From assembly GCA_959608625.1 (NCBI GenBank), contig CAUHQV010000017.1, positions 1-51,631 on the forward strand: a stretch of DNA of 51,631 nt, written 5' to 3'. The position numbers and the translations under genes are program-made. Shown piece by piece: positions 41,490 through 49,610 of the stretch. Numbering within the stretch: position 1 is the first letter of the stretch; the number at the start of each line of letters is the position of its first letter. This DNA comes from an uncultured Flavobacteriales bacterium (GTDB lineage: Bacteria > Bacteroidota > Bacteroidia > Flavobacteriales > UBA1820). Under the pieces are notes generated by a model that did no database searches, was not told where the DNA came from, and worked only from the letters and a program-made list of their open reading frames with translations.

Positions 41490-41519
41490 CAAAAATACGG
41501 ATTTAAGTTAAGAATCAAA
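41490..41519 (-). promoter_or_regulatory. Promoter of S46 peptidase gene
   Basis: On the minus strand TTTG (plus 41516-41519), an 18-base spacer, and TATTTTTG (plus 41490-41497). Both boxes match in sequence, with spacing one base short of usual. The predicted start near 41484 leaves a leader of about 25 bases to ATG 41459. Confidence 0.6.
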
Positions 41520-41653
41520 GTTCTGTCAGTCTTAAAATATATCCCCTCCTCCTTTTTTTTAACCTTTGGGCCATTGCCGGGGCCTAAAACGTTTTATTAC
41601 GTTAAAATATATTTAAAAAAGGCTGCTTGTTAGCTGAAACCGTACAAAAAGCG

Positions 41654-41661
41654 TATTATTG
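41654..41661 (+). promoter_or_regulatory. Possible -7 element of coiled-coil membrane protein gene
   Basis: TATTATTG matches TAnnTTTG except one base. The predicted leader is about 38 bases before the ATG at 41706. No good -33 box is seen. Confidence 0.3.
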
Positions 41662-41705
41662 CATAAGAGAACGAAAGTTAAACAACCCAAAAAAAGCATA
41701 AGACA

Positions 41706-42626
41706 ATGGAAGAAAACACCAACAACAGACCGTCCTATTCTTCCTCCGAGGAGGAAAGGGCCCCGCGCCGCCGACCTGCGGCTGTGCTGATATTACTAGG
41801 CGTGCTGCTGCTAGCGGCGATCGTATATATTTTCTACTCCCGCTCCCAGTACAACGACATTATAGAACACAACCGTCAACAGGCCATCTCCGAACTTGCT
41901 TCGCTGCAGGCCGATTACGATACCCTGTACGTGCAGGATTCCCAGCTGAAGATCGAAGTGGACGAAGCGCAGAAACACATCGCCCTCTTGCAGGACTCGA
42001 TGGTGAACTACAAGGCAAACCTCAGTCTGCTCCGTTCCTACGAACGTCAGATCAAGCGCCTGCGCGAGGAGAAGAAAGAACTATTCCATGTAGCGGACTC
42101 GCTCAACCGCCTGAACAAGGTGCTCATCGCCCAGCGCGATAAAGCCGAGGATTCGCTGCGCAAGACTTCTTCCCGCAACCAGGAACTGGTACAGGAGAAC
42201 GTCCGCATGCAGCAGGATATCAAGACGGCTGCCACGCTCGAAGCCCGCAATGTGAAAGCGCAGGCTATCAGTGTATCCAATTCCGGCCGTGTGACCGATA
42301 CCGACCGCGCACGCCGTACGGACCAGATCCGCGTTTCGTTCACCGTGGCCCGCAACCAGTTCGCCCAGAGCGGTAATACGACCGTTTACGTGCGTGTGGT
42401 GTCGCCTACCAAACTGATCGGCATCGAAAAGGGCAACAATTACTTTGTAGTCGGTGAAGAGCGTATGCAGTTCAGCGGCGCCAAGGAAGTGATGTACGAA
42501 AACCAGGACCTCGACGTCAGCGTATTCGTGGACGGAGTGCCGGGTGATTTCGTGGAAGGAAAATACCAGGTATACGTATATGCGGGAGGCAAGGAAATAG
42601 GCCGTACGCAGATGCTGCTGAGGTAA
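41706..42626 (+). CDS. Membrane-anchored coiled-coil protein of unknown function
   Basis: A 306-residue protein with an N-terminal cytosolic, Ser/Glu-rich segment and RRR stop-transfer (1-23), one membrane helix at about 25-43, and a long coiled coil at about 50-185 (LQADYDTLY to LVQENVRMQQDI). A C-terminal beta-rich domain (about 205-306) follows with regular strands (TTVYVRVVSPTKLIG, YQVYVYAGGKEIGRTQMLL). The coiled coil probably stands in the periplasm. This layout recurs in Bacteroidales, but I know no function. Terminator hairpin 42644-42681 follows. Confidence 0.75.
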   Translation: MEENTNNRPSYSSSEEERAPRRRPAAVLILLGVLLLAAIVYIFYSRSQYNDIIEHNRQQAISELASLQADYDTLYVQDSQLKIEVDEAQKHIALLQDSMVNYKANLSLLRSYERQIKRLREEKKELFHVADSLNRLNKVLIAQRDKAEDSLRKTSSRNQELVQENVRMQQDIKTAATLEARNVKAQAISVSNSGRVTDTDRARRTDQIRVSFTVARNQFAQSGNTTVYVRVVSPTKLIGIEKGNNYFVVGEERMQFSGAKEVMYENQDLDVSVFVDGVPGDFVEGKYQVYVYAGGKEIGRTQMLLR

Positions 42627-42643
42627 AATAATATTTACGCTTC

Positions 42644-42681
42644 AAACAAAAGGGCCCGCTGAAAAGCGGGCCCTTTTGTTT
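42644..42681 (+). terminator. Terminator after coiled-coil gene
   Basis: A perfect 17-bp stem (42644-42660 / 42665-42681, GAAA tetraloop) with a GGGCCCGCT core and CTTTTGTTT tail. The strong GNRA-type loop and A/T-rich base make it a robust terminator, probably usable from both sides. Confidence 0.8.
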
Positions 42682-42822
42682 AGCGTTTTTAGCCGGTGTT
42701 CGACTTTGGCCGGATTGCTATTTTTCCGCACGACCGGATCAATTTGTACGGTCTGCATAATTGTTCAATAGATTGATAGATTAAAGAAGGATTGCCTTTG
42801 CCCGGGAGGACTATCCGGAAAA
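42682..42822. other. Non-coding gap between convergent genes
   Basis: No gene or known RNA is visible between the two terminators 42644-42681 and 42823-42853. Confidence 0.4.
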
Positions 42823-42853
42823 GAAAAGCCGCGGCCAACGGCCGCGGCTTTTC
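42823..42853 (-). terminator. Terminator of Xaa-Pro aminopeptidase gene
   Basis: A perfect 14-bp stem (42823-42836 / 42840-42853, loop AAC) with a GCCGCGGCC core. On the minus strand it ends in CTTTTCTTTT, 20 bases after the stop at 42874. Confidence 0.8.
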
Positions 42854-42873
42854 GTATGGATTGTGTCCGGGCT

Positions 42874-44661
42874 TTAGCGGTACAGCGGTCTGCATTTTTC
42901 GGCCAGCCAGCGGGCATCCTCGCCCGAGAGCAGGGGAAGTACCTTTTCCAGTACCATCGCATGGTAACCGTTGAGCCATTCCAGTTCTCCATCGGAAAGC
43001 AGCGGGACATCTACCAGCTTGGTCTCGATCGGCGCCAGAGTGAGGGGTTCGAAGCCCAGGAAGCGGCCGTTCTCGTTCTCGAAAGCCTCGTGAACCGTAA
43101 TGCAGTTCTCTATCCGGATACCGAAGGCACCGGCTTTGTAATAACCCGGTTCGTCCGAAATGACCATTCCGACCTCGAACGGTATGCCGGCAGTCACTCC
43201 GCGGTTGCCGAAACTGATGGGGCCTTCGTGCACGTTCATCGCTGCGCCTACGCCGTGACCCGTCCCGTGGCCGTAATTGTATCCCAGCGCCCACATCTGG
43301 CAGCGTCCTACCGCATCGAGCTGTGTGCCGCTGTACCCGTACGGAAATACCAACCGTTCGAGCGCGATATGCGCCTTCAGTACGGCGGTATAGGCCTTTT
43401 TTTCTTCAGAAGTCGGGGTGCCTATATATAAAGTGCGGGTGATGTCCGTCGTGCCGTCCGTATATTGTCCGCCGGAATCGATCAGCAGCATGCCGCTTCC
43501 CTGTATCTTTTTGGCCGATCCTTTTTTCGGGCTGTAGTGTACGATCGCCCCGTTGTCGCGGAATCCTACGATAGGAGCGAAGCTCTCGCTGATATAGCCG
43601 GGCTGTTTGGCGCGTATTTTACCGACCAACTCGGCCAGGTCGGCTTCGTCCCAGCCGTTCTTTTCGGACTCTTCTTCCGCCAGGCGGTAGAATTCGGCCA
43701 GGGCGATGGCGTCTTTGAGCATGGCGCGGTGTTCGCCCTCTATCTCCGAAGGGTTCTTGATGCATTTCATCATGACCACCGGCGACGTACTTTCGATGAT
43801 CTTCACCCCCTGGGGGACGAGCGAACTATGGTAAGCGGAGAATTTGGCCGGGTCGACGCACAATGCGCCGCCGGTCTGGGCGGCCAGCCATTTTTCCACG
43901 TCCGCATAAGGGCGTACTTCCACGGCGGCGGATTGCAGGTAGTTCTTCACTTCCGAGGGCAGTTTGGCCGCATCGATGAACAGGATGGCGTTTTTGGACG
44001 TGACAGCCAGGTAAGCATACGTGACCGGGTTGAATGCCACGTCGCCGCCCCGGATGTTCAGGGCGTAGGCCACTTCATCCAAAGCGTCGATCAGGATGGA
44101 TTCGGCGCCTTTTTCAGCGATGAACTTCCGGATCTTGTCCATTTTTTCCCGCGCCGAAACGCCGGACGTATGTATGTCGTGTACGTACACGTCGGTCACC
44201 GGCATACCGGGGCGGCCTTCGGTCCACACCTGGGCCGGATCGAAGTCCACTTTCAACTTTATCCCTTTGCCGGCCAGTGCGTTTTCCATGTACCGGGTTG
44301 AAGCGCGGGAGAACACCCGCCCGTCCACACCGACCACCGATCCGGCAGGCACATTCCCGGCGACCCAGGCCACCCATTCAGGCTCGGTCTGCACCTGGAG
44401 TTTATGGAGTTTCACTTCGTTGCCGGACAGTTGCTGTTCCGCCTGGAGGAAATACCGGGAATCCGCCCAGAGGCCCGCGTGATCGGCGGTAACGACCACC
44501 GTCCCGGCCGATCCGGTAAAACCGGATATCCAGGCCCGCAGGGCGAATCGGGGAGCGGAATATTCGCTCTGGTGCGCATCGGAGGAGGGAATGATCACGG
44601 CATCTACTCCCGCGGCCTTCATAGCCTGCCGGAGGGCTTTTATCTTTTCGTCTGTCGTCAT
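42874..44661 (-). CDS. Xaa-Pro aminopeptidase (M24B family)
   Basis: Removes N-terminal residues from peptides with Pro in second position. The 595-residue enzyme has the long, three-domain layout of eukaryote-like aminopeptidase P (two N-terminal creatinase-like domains, about 1-300, and the pita-bread catalytic domain). Metal ligands are visible: Asp in LLIDSGGQYTDG and GTTDITR, His in YGHGTGHGVG, Glu in VISDEPGYYK and GIRIENC. There is no signal peptide, so it acts in the cytoplasm. A TAnnTTTA-like box lies at 44741-44748 (minus). The terminator follows at 42823-42853. Confidence 0.95.
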   Translation of the reverse strand: MTTDEKIKALRQAMKAAGVDAVIIPSSDAHQSEYSAPRFALRAWISGFTGSAGTVVVTADHAGLWADSRYFLQAEQQLSGNEVKLHKLQVQTEPEWVAWVAGNVPAGSVVGVDGRVFSRASTRYMENALAGKGIKLKVDFDPAQVWTEGRPGMPVTDVYVHDIHTSGVSAREKMDKIRKFIAEKGAESILIDALDEVAYALNIRGGDVAFNPVTYAYLAVTSKNAILFIDAAKLPSEVKNYLQSAAVEVRPYADVEKWLAAQTGGALCVDPAKFSAYHSSLVPQGVKIIESTSPVVMMKCIKNPSEIEGEHRAMLKDAIALAEFYRLAEEESEKNGWDEADLAELVGKIRAKQPGYISESFAPIVGFRDNGAIVHYSPKKGSAKKIQGSGMLLIDSGGQYTDGTTDITRTLYIGTPTSEEKKAYTAVLKAHIALERLVFPYGYSGTQLDAVGRCQMWALGYNYGHGTGHGVGAAMNVHEGPISFGNRGVTAGIPFEVGMVISDEPGYYKAGAFGIRIENCITVHEAFENENGRFLGFEPLTLAPIETKLVDVPLLSDGELEWLNGYHAMVLEKVLPLLSGEDARWLAEKCRPLYR

Positions 44662-44879
44662 GGCATATTGTTTTTATGTGTTGTACGGAGTATGTATCCT
44701 TTCACATCCTGTGATAGACAGGAGGCCGGTTACAGCCGGTTAAAGGTAGCGAAAAAATGCCGTTGTTCGTCGTTTTCCGTAAAAAAGATGTCCAGACCAT
44801 GCTCAGGGATTTTAAAAGGGCAGAGGGGGCTTCGTGTGATTTTAAGGTTCCGCTATGTTTTTGCGACAGGATAAAATCG
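44662..44879. other. Divergent intergenic region, Xaa-Pro aminopeptidase / rhomboid
   Basis: No coding frame is supported. On the minus strand TACCTTTA (plus 44741-44748) is a 5-of-6 match to the -7 box for the aminopeptidase gene. A CCGGTTACAGCCGGTT direct repeat sits at about 44726-44741 beside it. Confidence 0.35.
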
Positions 44880-44887
44880 TATTTTTG
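44880..44887 (+). promoter_or_regulatory. -7 element of rhomboid gene
   Basis: TATTTTTG is a full TAnnTTTG match. A TTTT-rich stretch lies about 18 bases upstream as a weak -33 box. The leader would be about 23 bases to ATG 44917. Confidence 0.55.
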
Positions 44888-44916
44888 CCCGGTAACCAAC
44901 AGAAATATATCGCATC

Positions 44917-45570
44917 ATGCCCGAACTTTCCGTCCTTCTGCTTTTCGCTGCCATTCTTTTTATGACGGTCAAAGGATTCCGCGACCCGGTCTTTTTCCGC
45001 AAATACCTTTTCGAGGTAAGCGACGTGAAATACAAGAAAGAATACTACCGCCTGTTTACCAGCGGGTTTTTGCATGTGGACTGGATGCACCTGCTGTTCA
45101 ATATGATTACTCTGTATTTCTTTTATACCATACCGTTTGCGGTGATGGGCGAGGTACGGTTTTTTATCCTTTACTTCGTTTCGCTGGGACTGTCCGGGTA
45201 TTTCTCGTACGTGGTCAACAAGAACAACAACAACTATGCGGCCGTCGGTGCCTCGGGCGCCGTATCGGCCGTGTTGTTTTCGGCCATTATCCTGAACCCT
45301 ACGCTGAAACTCATTATATTTCCCATACCGATACCCATTCCGGGCTATATATTTGCGGTAGCCTATTTATTGTTCACTATGTACGGGATGCGCAGTTCGC
45401 TGGGCAATATAGGCCATTCCGCGCATATGGGCGGGGCTGCGGCCGGTATCCTGCTGACAATCCTGATGGTACCCAAAGTGCTGACCGTCCACCCCGTGAT
45501 GACGCTCGTCATTTCGGCGCTGGTGGTGGGGCTGATCCTCTGGGAACTGAAAAGACGGAAATTGTTTTAG
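44917..45570 (+). CDS. Rhomboid-family intramembrane serine protease
   Basis: A 217-residue membrane protein with six predicted helices and the GlpG-type core. The Ser113 nucleophile is in GASGAVSA and the catalytic His170 in GHSAHMGGAAAG. The conserved HVDWMHLLFNMITLYFF loop and helix provide the Asn of the oxyanion hole. No extra cytosolic domain is present. Substrates are unknown. The stop codon overlaps the convergent phosphoribosyltransferase stop (TTAG, 45567-45570). A -7 box lies 30 bases upstream. Confidence 0.94.
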   Translation: MPELSVLLLFAAILFMTVKGFRDPVFFRKYLFEVSDVKYKKEYYRLFTSGFLHVDWMHLLFNMITLYFFYTIPFAVMGEVRFFILYFVSLGLSGYFSYVVNKNNNNYAAVGASGAVSAVLFSAIILNPTLKLIIFPIPIPIPGYIFAVAYLLFTMYGMRSSLGNIGHSAHMGGAAAGILLTILMVPKVLTVHPVMTLVISALVVGLILWELKRRKLF

Positions 45571-46067
45571 CTCAGGCAAGTGTAGATCGTCCCGTCTTTC
45601 TCGAACACGACATCTACGTGCTCGTGCATCGAAGTGGACAGCGAAAGGCCTTTGAAATCCACTTTTACGGGGTATAGCTTGTGGTTGCGGTCGACCAGTA
45701 CCGCTGTGTTGAGTTTTTTCAGGGGCACCGAAAGCAGGTGGCGGATGGCATGCACCAGCACGGTCCCGCTGTTGAGTACGTCGTCTACCAGCACGACCGG
45801 TTTACCGGACATCTCCTTTAACTCCGTATCCATTTCGAACGGGGCATACAAATCCTTTTTATTTACCTTCAAACATACCAGACGGACATCGCCCTGCGTG
45901 ATCTTTTTCAGCTGTTCGGCGATCAGGGCAGCTATGCGGTAGCCGCTGTTGGCCACTCCTACGATGTAGACGGTCTTCTCGCCCAGATTCGACTCGTAGA
46001 TCTGATAGGCTATCCGGCGTACTCTCAGCCGTATGTCTTCATCCGAAAGGATAATGTCTTTTTGCAT
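45567..46067 (-). CDS. Phosphoribosyltransferase (PyrR/UPRT-like)
   Basis: The 166-residue type I PRTase has the PRPP-binding motif VVLVDDVLNSGTVLVHAI near residue 90-107 and YIVGVANSGYRIA as the pyrophosphate loop. Its length is close to PyrR or hypoxanthine/xanthine PRTases. The typical PyrR DDVLYTGRT is not exact (NSGT), so I only call it PRTase. ATG 46067 is chosen because the in-frame TTG at 46097 overlaps the -7 box (46095-46102). It is convergent with, and overlaps, the rhomboid gene. Confidence 0.8.
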   Translation of the reverse strand: MQKDIILSDEDIRLRVRRIAYQIYESNLGEKTVYIVGVANSGYRIAALIAEQLKKITQGDVRLVCLKVNKKDLYAPFEMDTELKEMSGKPVVLVDDVLNSGTVLVHAIRHLLSVPLKKLNTAVLVDRNHKLYPVKVDFKGLSLSTSMHEHVDVVFEKDGTIYTCLS

Positions 46068-46094
46068 TTCGGCGTATTTTTTAATAAGTACTTG

Positions 46095-46102
46095 CAAAGA
46101 TA
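46095..46102 (-). promoter_or_regulatory. -7 element of phosphoribosyltransferase gene
   Basis: CAAAGATA on the plus strand is TATCTTTG on the minus strand, a full match. The leader is about 21 bases to ATG 46067. No TTTG -33 box is found at normal spacing. Confidence 0.55.
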
Positions 46103-46133
46103 AAAAATAGTATCGGTTTCCCCGGAAAATAAT

Positions 46134-46141
46134 TACTTTTG
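46134..46141 (+). promoter_or_regulatory. -7 element of lipoprotein gene
   Basis: TACTTTTG is a full TAnnTTTG match, 27 bases before the ATG at 46169, and 31 bases from the divergent -7 box at 46095-46102. No clear -33 box is seen. Confidence 0.5.
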
Positions 46142-46168
46142 CATTAGAAAAACCTTACGGAGAAAAAA

Positions 46169-46705
46169 ATGAAAAAAGTCCTGCTTATTGCATCCGTGAT
46201 ACTGGTAGCGGTATCTTCCTGCAATTCCAAACCGGATATGACCCTGTCCGAGGAAAACATAAAGCACGAAATATGGTCGGATCAGAAAATATTCGACCTG
46301 CTGCCCGACAATGCCCGGATGGCTGTCTGCGCCTTTAACGGCTCCCACGAAATCATCGATTCGCTGTCGTCCCTGTTTACCGATTGCCACAGTACGGTAT
46401 TGACTTACCGGGGAAAAGCAGGGTACATCCTGAAGGATAATACCACCAACTGTCAGACGATAGGCACGGCAGACGACCTGATATACTATGAAAAGTCCGG
46501 CGTGCCTGTCCTGCATTTTATCCAGCGCTACCTGCCGTCGATGGACATAACCATGCAGACACTCGTTCTTTTTGAAAAAGGGGAGTACAAAAATGCGTTT
46601 TCCCGTTCGGTGGGAGGGAATATGCCGGCCCTTCTTTCGGCTGAGCAGTTTACCACCTACGAGCCTATGCTGGGCGAACACCGGGTGGATAAATACGAAA
46701 AATAA
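46169..46705 (+). CDS. Hypothetical lipoprotein
   Basis: The 178-residue protein starts MKKVLLIASVILVAVSSC, a lipoprotein signal with lipobox VSSC and lipidated Cys at 18. The mature part is mixed alpha/beta and has three more Cys (in AVCAF, TDCHS and NCQT) that could form disulfides. I recognise no family. It is followed after 23 bases by the TRIC-type channel gene and may be co-transcribed with it. Confidence 0.7.
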   Translation: MKKVLLIASVILVAVSSCNSKPDMTLSEENIKHEIWSDQKIFDLLPDNARMAVCAFNGSHEIIDSLSSLFTDCHSTVLTYRGKAGYILKDNTTNCQTIGTADDLIYYEKSGVPVLHFIQRYLPSMDITMQTLVLFEKGEYKNAFSRSVGGNMPALLSAEQFTTYEPMLGEHRVDKYEK

Positions 46706-46728
46706 CGCGTTATAGAGAGCCAGGGATA

Positions 46729-47361
46729 ATGGATACCGGTCAGCTTCTCACTATCCTCGACCTTTCCGGAGTCTGGGCGTTCGCCGTCTCCGGAGCCCTG
46801 ACGGCCATGCAAAAACGCATGGACATCTTCGGGGTACTCATCGTCGCCTTCGGAACCTCTTTTGCCGGCGGTACGATCCGGGACATTCTGATAAACCGTC
46901 CTGTGTTTTGGCTGCACAACGAGACCTACCTCTATATCCTGTTCATTTCGGTGCCGGTAGCGGTTTTGTTCCGCAATTACCTGCAGTACCTGCGCAAAGC
47001 CCTGTTCTTTTTCGATACCATAGGGTTGGGCGTGTATACGGTGATAGGCATCCAGATCGGGTTGACCTGGGGGTACAGTCCGATGCTCGGTATCTGCCTG
47101 GGTACGCTGACGGCCTGCTTCGGCGGGGTAGTGCGCGACCTTTTGTGCAACCAGATCCCGTTGATATTCCACCGGGAAATATATGCGACCATCAGTGTGG
47201 TGGGCGGTGCCGCCTATACCGTGATGATGCACCTGGAGGTTCCGGAGAATGTCACCACCCTCGTAACCCTTTTCAGTATCATCACAGCGCGGTTCCTGGT
47301 CGTGCGGTTCAAATGGTCCATGCCGGCTATCAGCCTGCATGACAATATGCCCCACGCTTAA
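46729..47361 (+). CDS. Trimeric intracellular cation (TRIC)-type channel, UPF0126
   Basis: A 210-residue membrane protein with seven predicted helices in two repeats. Each repeat carries the family signature: FAGGTIRDIL in the first and FGGVVRDLL in the second. These glycine and Arg-Asp segments line the pore of prokaryotic TRIC proteins, which conduct monovalent cations. It was formerly called YadS/YicG-like. The preceding lipoprotein gene is 23 bases upstream. A terminator at 47382-47414 follows. Confidence 0.93.
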   Translation: MDTGQLLTILDLSGVWAFAVSGALTAMQKRMDIFGVLIVAFGTSFAGGTIRDILINRPVFWLHNETYLYILFISVPVAVLFRNYLQYLRKALFFFDTIGLGVYTVIGIQIGLTWGYSPMLGICLGTLTACFGGVVRDLLCNQIPLIFHREIYATISVVGGAAYTVMMHLEVPENVTTLVTLFSIITARFLVVRFKWSMPAISLHDNMPHA

Positions 47362-47381
47362 GGCGATTTTGCGTAAAGACC

Positions 47382-47414
47382 ACGGTTCTCGCTACTCGCA
47401 GAACCGTTTTTTTT
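47382..47414 (+). terminator. Terminator of TRIC gene
   Basis: An 8-bp stem ACGGTTCT/AGAACCGT (47382-47389 / 47400-47407, 10-nt loop) followed by eight U (47407-47414). A -7 promoter element of the next gene starts 2 bases after it. Confidence 0.85.
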
Positions 47415-47415
47415 T

Positions 47416-47423
47416 GTATATTT
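47416..47423 (+). promoter_or_regulatory. -7 element of M42 peptidase gene
   Basis: TATATTTG is a full TAnnTTTG match directly after the terminator U-run. The -33 region would fall inside the terminator hairpin. The predicted leader is about 83 bases to ATG 47513. Confidence 0.5.
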
Positions 47424-47512
47424 GAATATATGTAGAGAACGCCGAACGCCATTCGAACTGGTTTGAAAGTAGCCCAAGCGGATCCTATTACCTAAATAAA
47501 ATACAGAGAGAT

Positions 47513-48607
47513 ATGAATGCAATAGATGCCAAAGCCGAGGAATTCCTCAAGAAGTACATCGATACCCCGTCTCCGACCGGATTCGAGTACGGCGGCCTTA
47601 AATTGTGGCTGGACTATATCCGGCCCTGCGTAGACCGCGTTTTTACCGACGTGTACGGTACCGCGGTAGGGGTCGTCAATCCCGACAAACCCTATAAAGT
47701 GGTCATCGAGGGACATGCCGACGAAATATCGTGGTTCGTGAACTATATATCGTCCGAGGGGCTCATCTATGTGGTGCGCAACGGCGGATCCGACCATATG
47801 ACCGCCCCGTCCAAGACGGTCAATATCCATACCGAAAAGAACGGCATCGTACCAGGGGTGTTCGGCTGGCCGGCGATCCATACCCGCCTGAGGGCCGGTA
47901 TCGCCAAAGAAGAGACCCCCAAAGTGGACAACCTGTTCATCGACGTGGGTGCCTCCGACAAGGCCGGGGTGGAAAAACTCGGTATCCAGGTGGGGGACGT
48001 GATCACGTACCCCGACGAATTCTTTGTGCTCAATGGGGAAAGGTACGTGGGCCGTGCGCTCGACAACCGGATGGGGGGCTTTATGATAGCCCGCGTGGCG
48101 CATATGCTGAAAGAAAACGGAGTGCAGCTGCCGTTCTCCCTGTACCTGGTCAATTCCGTACAGGAGGAAGTGGGGCTCAACGGTGCGCAGATGATTTCGC
48201 GGACGATCGTCCCCGATGCGGCCATTGTGACCGACGTGACGCACGACACCTCCACGCCGATGATAGACGCTAAGGTGGAAGGCGATGTGCGCTGCGGCCG
48301 CGGCCCGGTGATTTCCCGCGCTCCGGCGGTACAGAACAACCTGCGTGCCGTGGTGATGGAAGCCGCCCGGAAGAACGATATCCCTTACCAGCTGGCTGCC
48401 CATTCGCGCAGCACGGGTACGGATACCGATGCGTTTGCGTTCTCCGGCAAGGGGATCGCTTCGGCGCTCATTTCCCTGCCGCTGCGGTACATGCATACTA
48501 CGGTGGAGATGGTGGCCAAACAGGACGTGGAAAACACGATACGCCTTATTTACCAGACCCTGCTTTCGATCGAAGCGGGCGAGGATTTCCGGTACATAAA
48601 ACTCTGA
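47513..48607 (+). CDS. M42-family aminopeptidase (FrvX/glutamyl-aminopeptidase like)
   Basis: Cytosolic di-metal aminopeptidase, likely forming a dodecamer as in TET peptidases. Metal and catalytic residues are His in IEGHADEISW, Asp in RALDNRMGG, Glu-Glu in NSVQEEVGLNG, Asp in IVTDVTHD, and His in LRYMHTTVEM. Length 364 is typical. A signal peptide is absent. The manA-type gene starts 2 bases after the stop, so they are in one transcript. Substrate specificity cannot be read. Confidence 0.93.
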   Translation: MNAIDAKAEEFLKKYIDTPSPTGFEYGGLKLWLDYIRPCVDRVFTDVYGTAVGVVNPDKPYKVVIEGHADEISWFVNYISSEGLIYVVRNGGSDHMTAPSKTVNIHTEKNGIVPGVFGWPAIHTRLRAGIAKEETPKVDNLFIDVGASDKAGVEKLGIQVGDVITYPDEFFVLNGERYVGRALDNRMGGFMIARVAHMLKENGVQLPFSLYLVNSVQEEVGLNGAQMISRTIVPDAAIVTDVTHDTSTPMIDAKVEGDVRCGRGPVISRAPAVQNNLRAVVMEAARKNDIPYQLAAHSRSTGTDTDAFAFSGKGIASALISLPLRYMHTTVEMVAKQDVENTIRLIYQTLLSIEAGEDFRYIKL

Positions 48608-48609
48608 GG

Positions 48610-49599
48610 GTGGCAAAAGAAACGCTTTATCCCCTGGCTTTCCGCCCGATCTTCAAAGACAAGATATGGGGTGGGGACAAGATCCGTTCCGTGCTGGGAA
48701 AAGAGTATTCCGGCCTGCCCAACTGCGGGGAGACCTGGGAAATATCCGCCGTGGAGGGGAATATATCCGTCGTTTCCACAGGCCCGTTGGCGGGTAAAGA
48801 CTTGCGGAATTTGATGGAAGAGTACGGGGCAGCCTTGCTTGGCGGAAGGGTGTTTGCCAAATACGGGAAGAATTTCCCTCTTTTAGTAAAATTCATCAGC
48901 GCGGCGGACGACCTGTCCATCCAGGTGCATCCGGGGGATGAAATGGCGCGGCGATACCACGGGAGTTACGGAAAGGCCGAGATGTGGTATGTGCTGGATG
49001 CCGATCCAGGCGCCCGGCTGATCTCCGGCTTCGTACGGCCCGTTACCCGGGAAGAGTATCTGGAGTACTTCGAGTCCGGCCGCCTGGAGCAGCTTTTACT
49101 GAGCGTTCCGGTGGAGAAAGGCGACTGTTTTTTCCTGCCGCCCGGTCGGGTGCATTCCATAGGCCGGGGGATCCTGCTGGCCGAGATACAGCAGTCCTCG
49201 GACGTGACCTACCGTATTTACGATTTCGACCGTACGGACGCCGCGGGACACCGGCGCGAACTGCATGTGGAACAGGCGCTTCGGGCGATGGATTTTTCCG
49301 CTTCCGGCGATCCGAAAATCCGCTATCGGCAGATGGATGCCGGGATCGTTGCGTTGGTCGAATGTCCGTATTTCGAGACCACCCTGCTGAAGACCGGCGG
49401 CCGTTTTTCCCGTGATTATTCGGATACCGGCAGTTTTGTGATGCTTACCTGCGTGGAGGGGAGCGGAAAAATCGTTACCCGCACAGGAGAGACCGCTATT
49501 GCCAAGGGTCAATGCGTGCTGTTACCCGCGGAAATAAACGATCGTGTAGAGATCGTTCCGGGGGAGTATATCGAACTCCTCGAAACGTGGGCGAAATGA
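48610..49599 (+). CDS. manA: Mannose-6-phosphate isomerase, class I
   Basis: Interconverts mannose-6-phosphate and fructose-6-phosphate. The start is GTG at 48610, 2 bases after the M42 peptidase stop; no ATG gives the proper N-terminus (LYPLAFRPIFKDKIWGG). Zinc-site residues lie in SIQVHPGDEMA (Gln, His), GKAEMWYVL (Glu) and PPGRVHSIG (His). The catalytic-region Arg is in QQSSDVTYRIYDFDR. Length 329 fits the short bacterial class I form. A 23-bp inverted repeat and then a terminator (49674-49700) follow. Confidence 0.95.
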   Translation: MAKETLYPLAFRPIFKDKIWGGDKIRSVLGKEYSGLPNCGETWEISAVEGNISVVSTGPLAGKDLRNLMEEYGAALLGGRVFAKYGKNFPLLVKFISAADDLSIQVHPGDEMARRYHGSYGKAEMWYVLDADPGARLISGFVRPVTREEYLEYFESGRLEQLLLSVPVEKGDCFFLPPGRVHSIGRGILLAEIQQSSDVTYRIYDFDRTDAAGHRRELHVEQALRAMDFSASGDPKIRYRQMDAGIVALVECPYFETTLLKTGGRFSRDYSDTGSFVMLTCVEGSGKIVTRTGETAIAKGQCVLLPAEINDRVEIVPGEYIELLETWAK

Positions 49600-49610
49600 T
49601 TTTGAAATTG

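Noticed and set aside
44726..44741. CCGGTTACAGCCGGTT direct repeat as a regulator site
   Set aside because: Too short and CCGG is self-complementary; likely chance without a conserved copy elsewhere.
44757..45677. A 306-codon plus-strand frame overlapping the rhomboid gene
   Set aside because: The rhomboid frame has the catalytic residues and its own -7 box; this frame is out of phase and has no motif.
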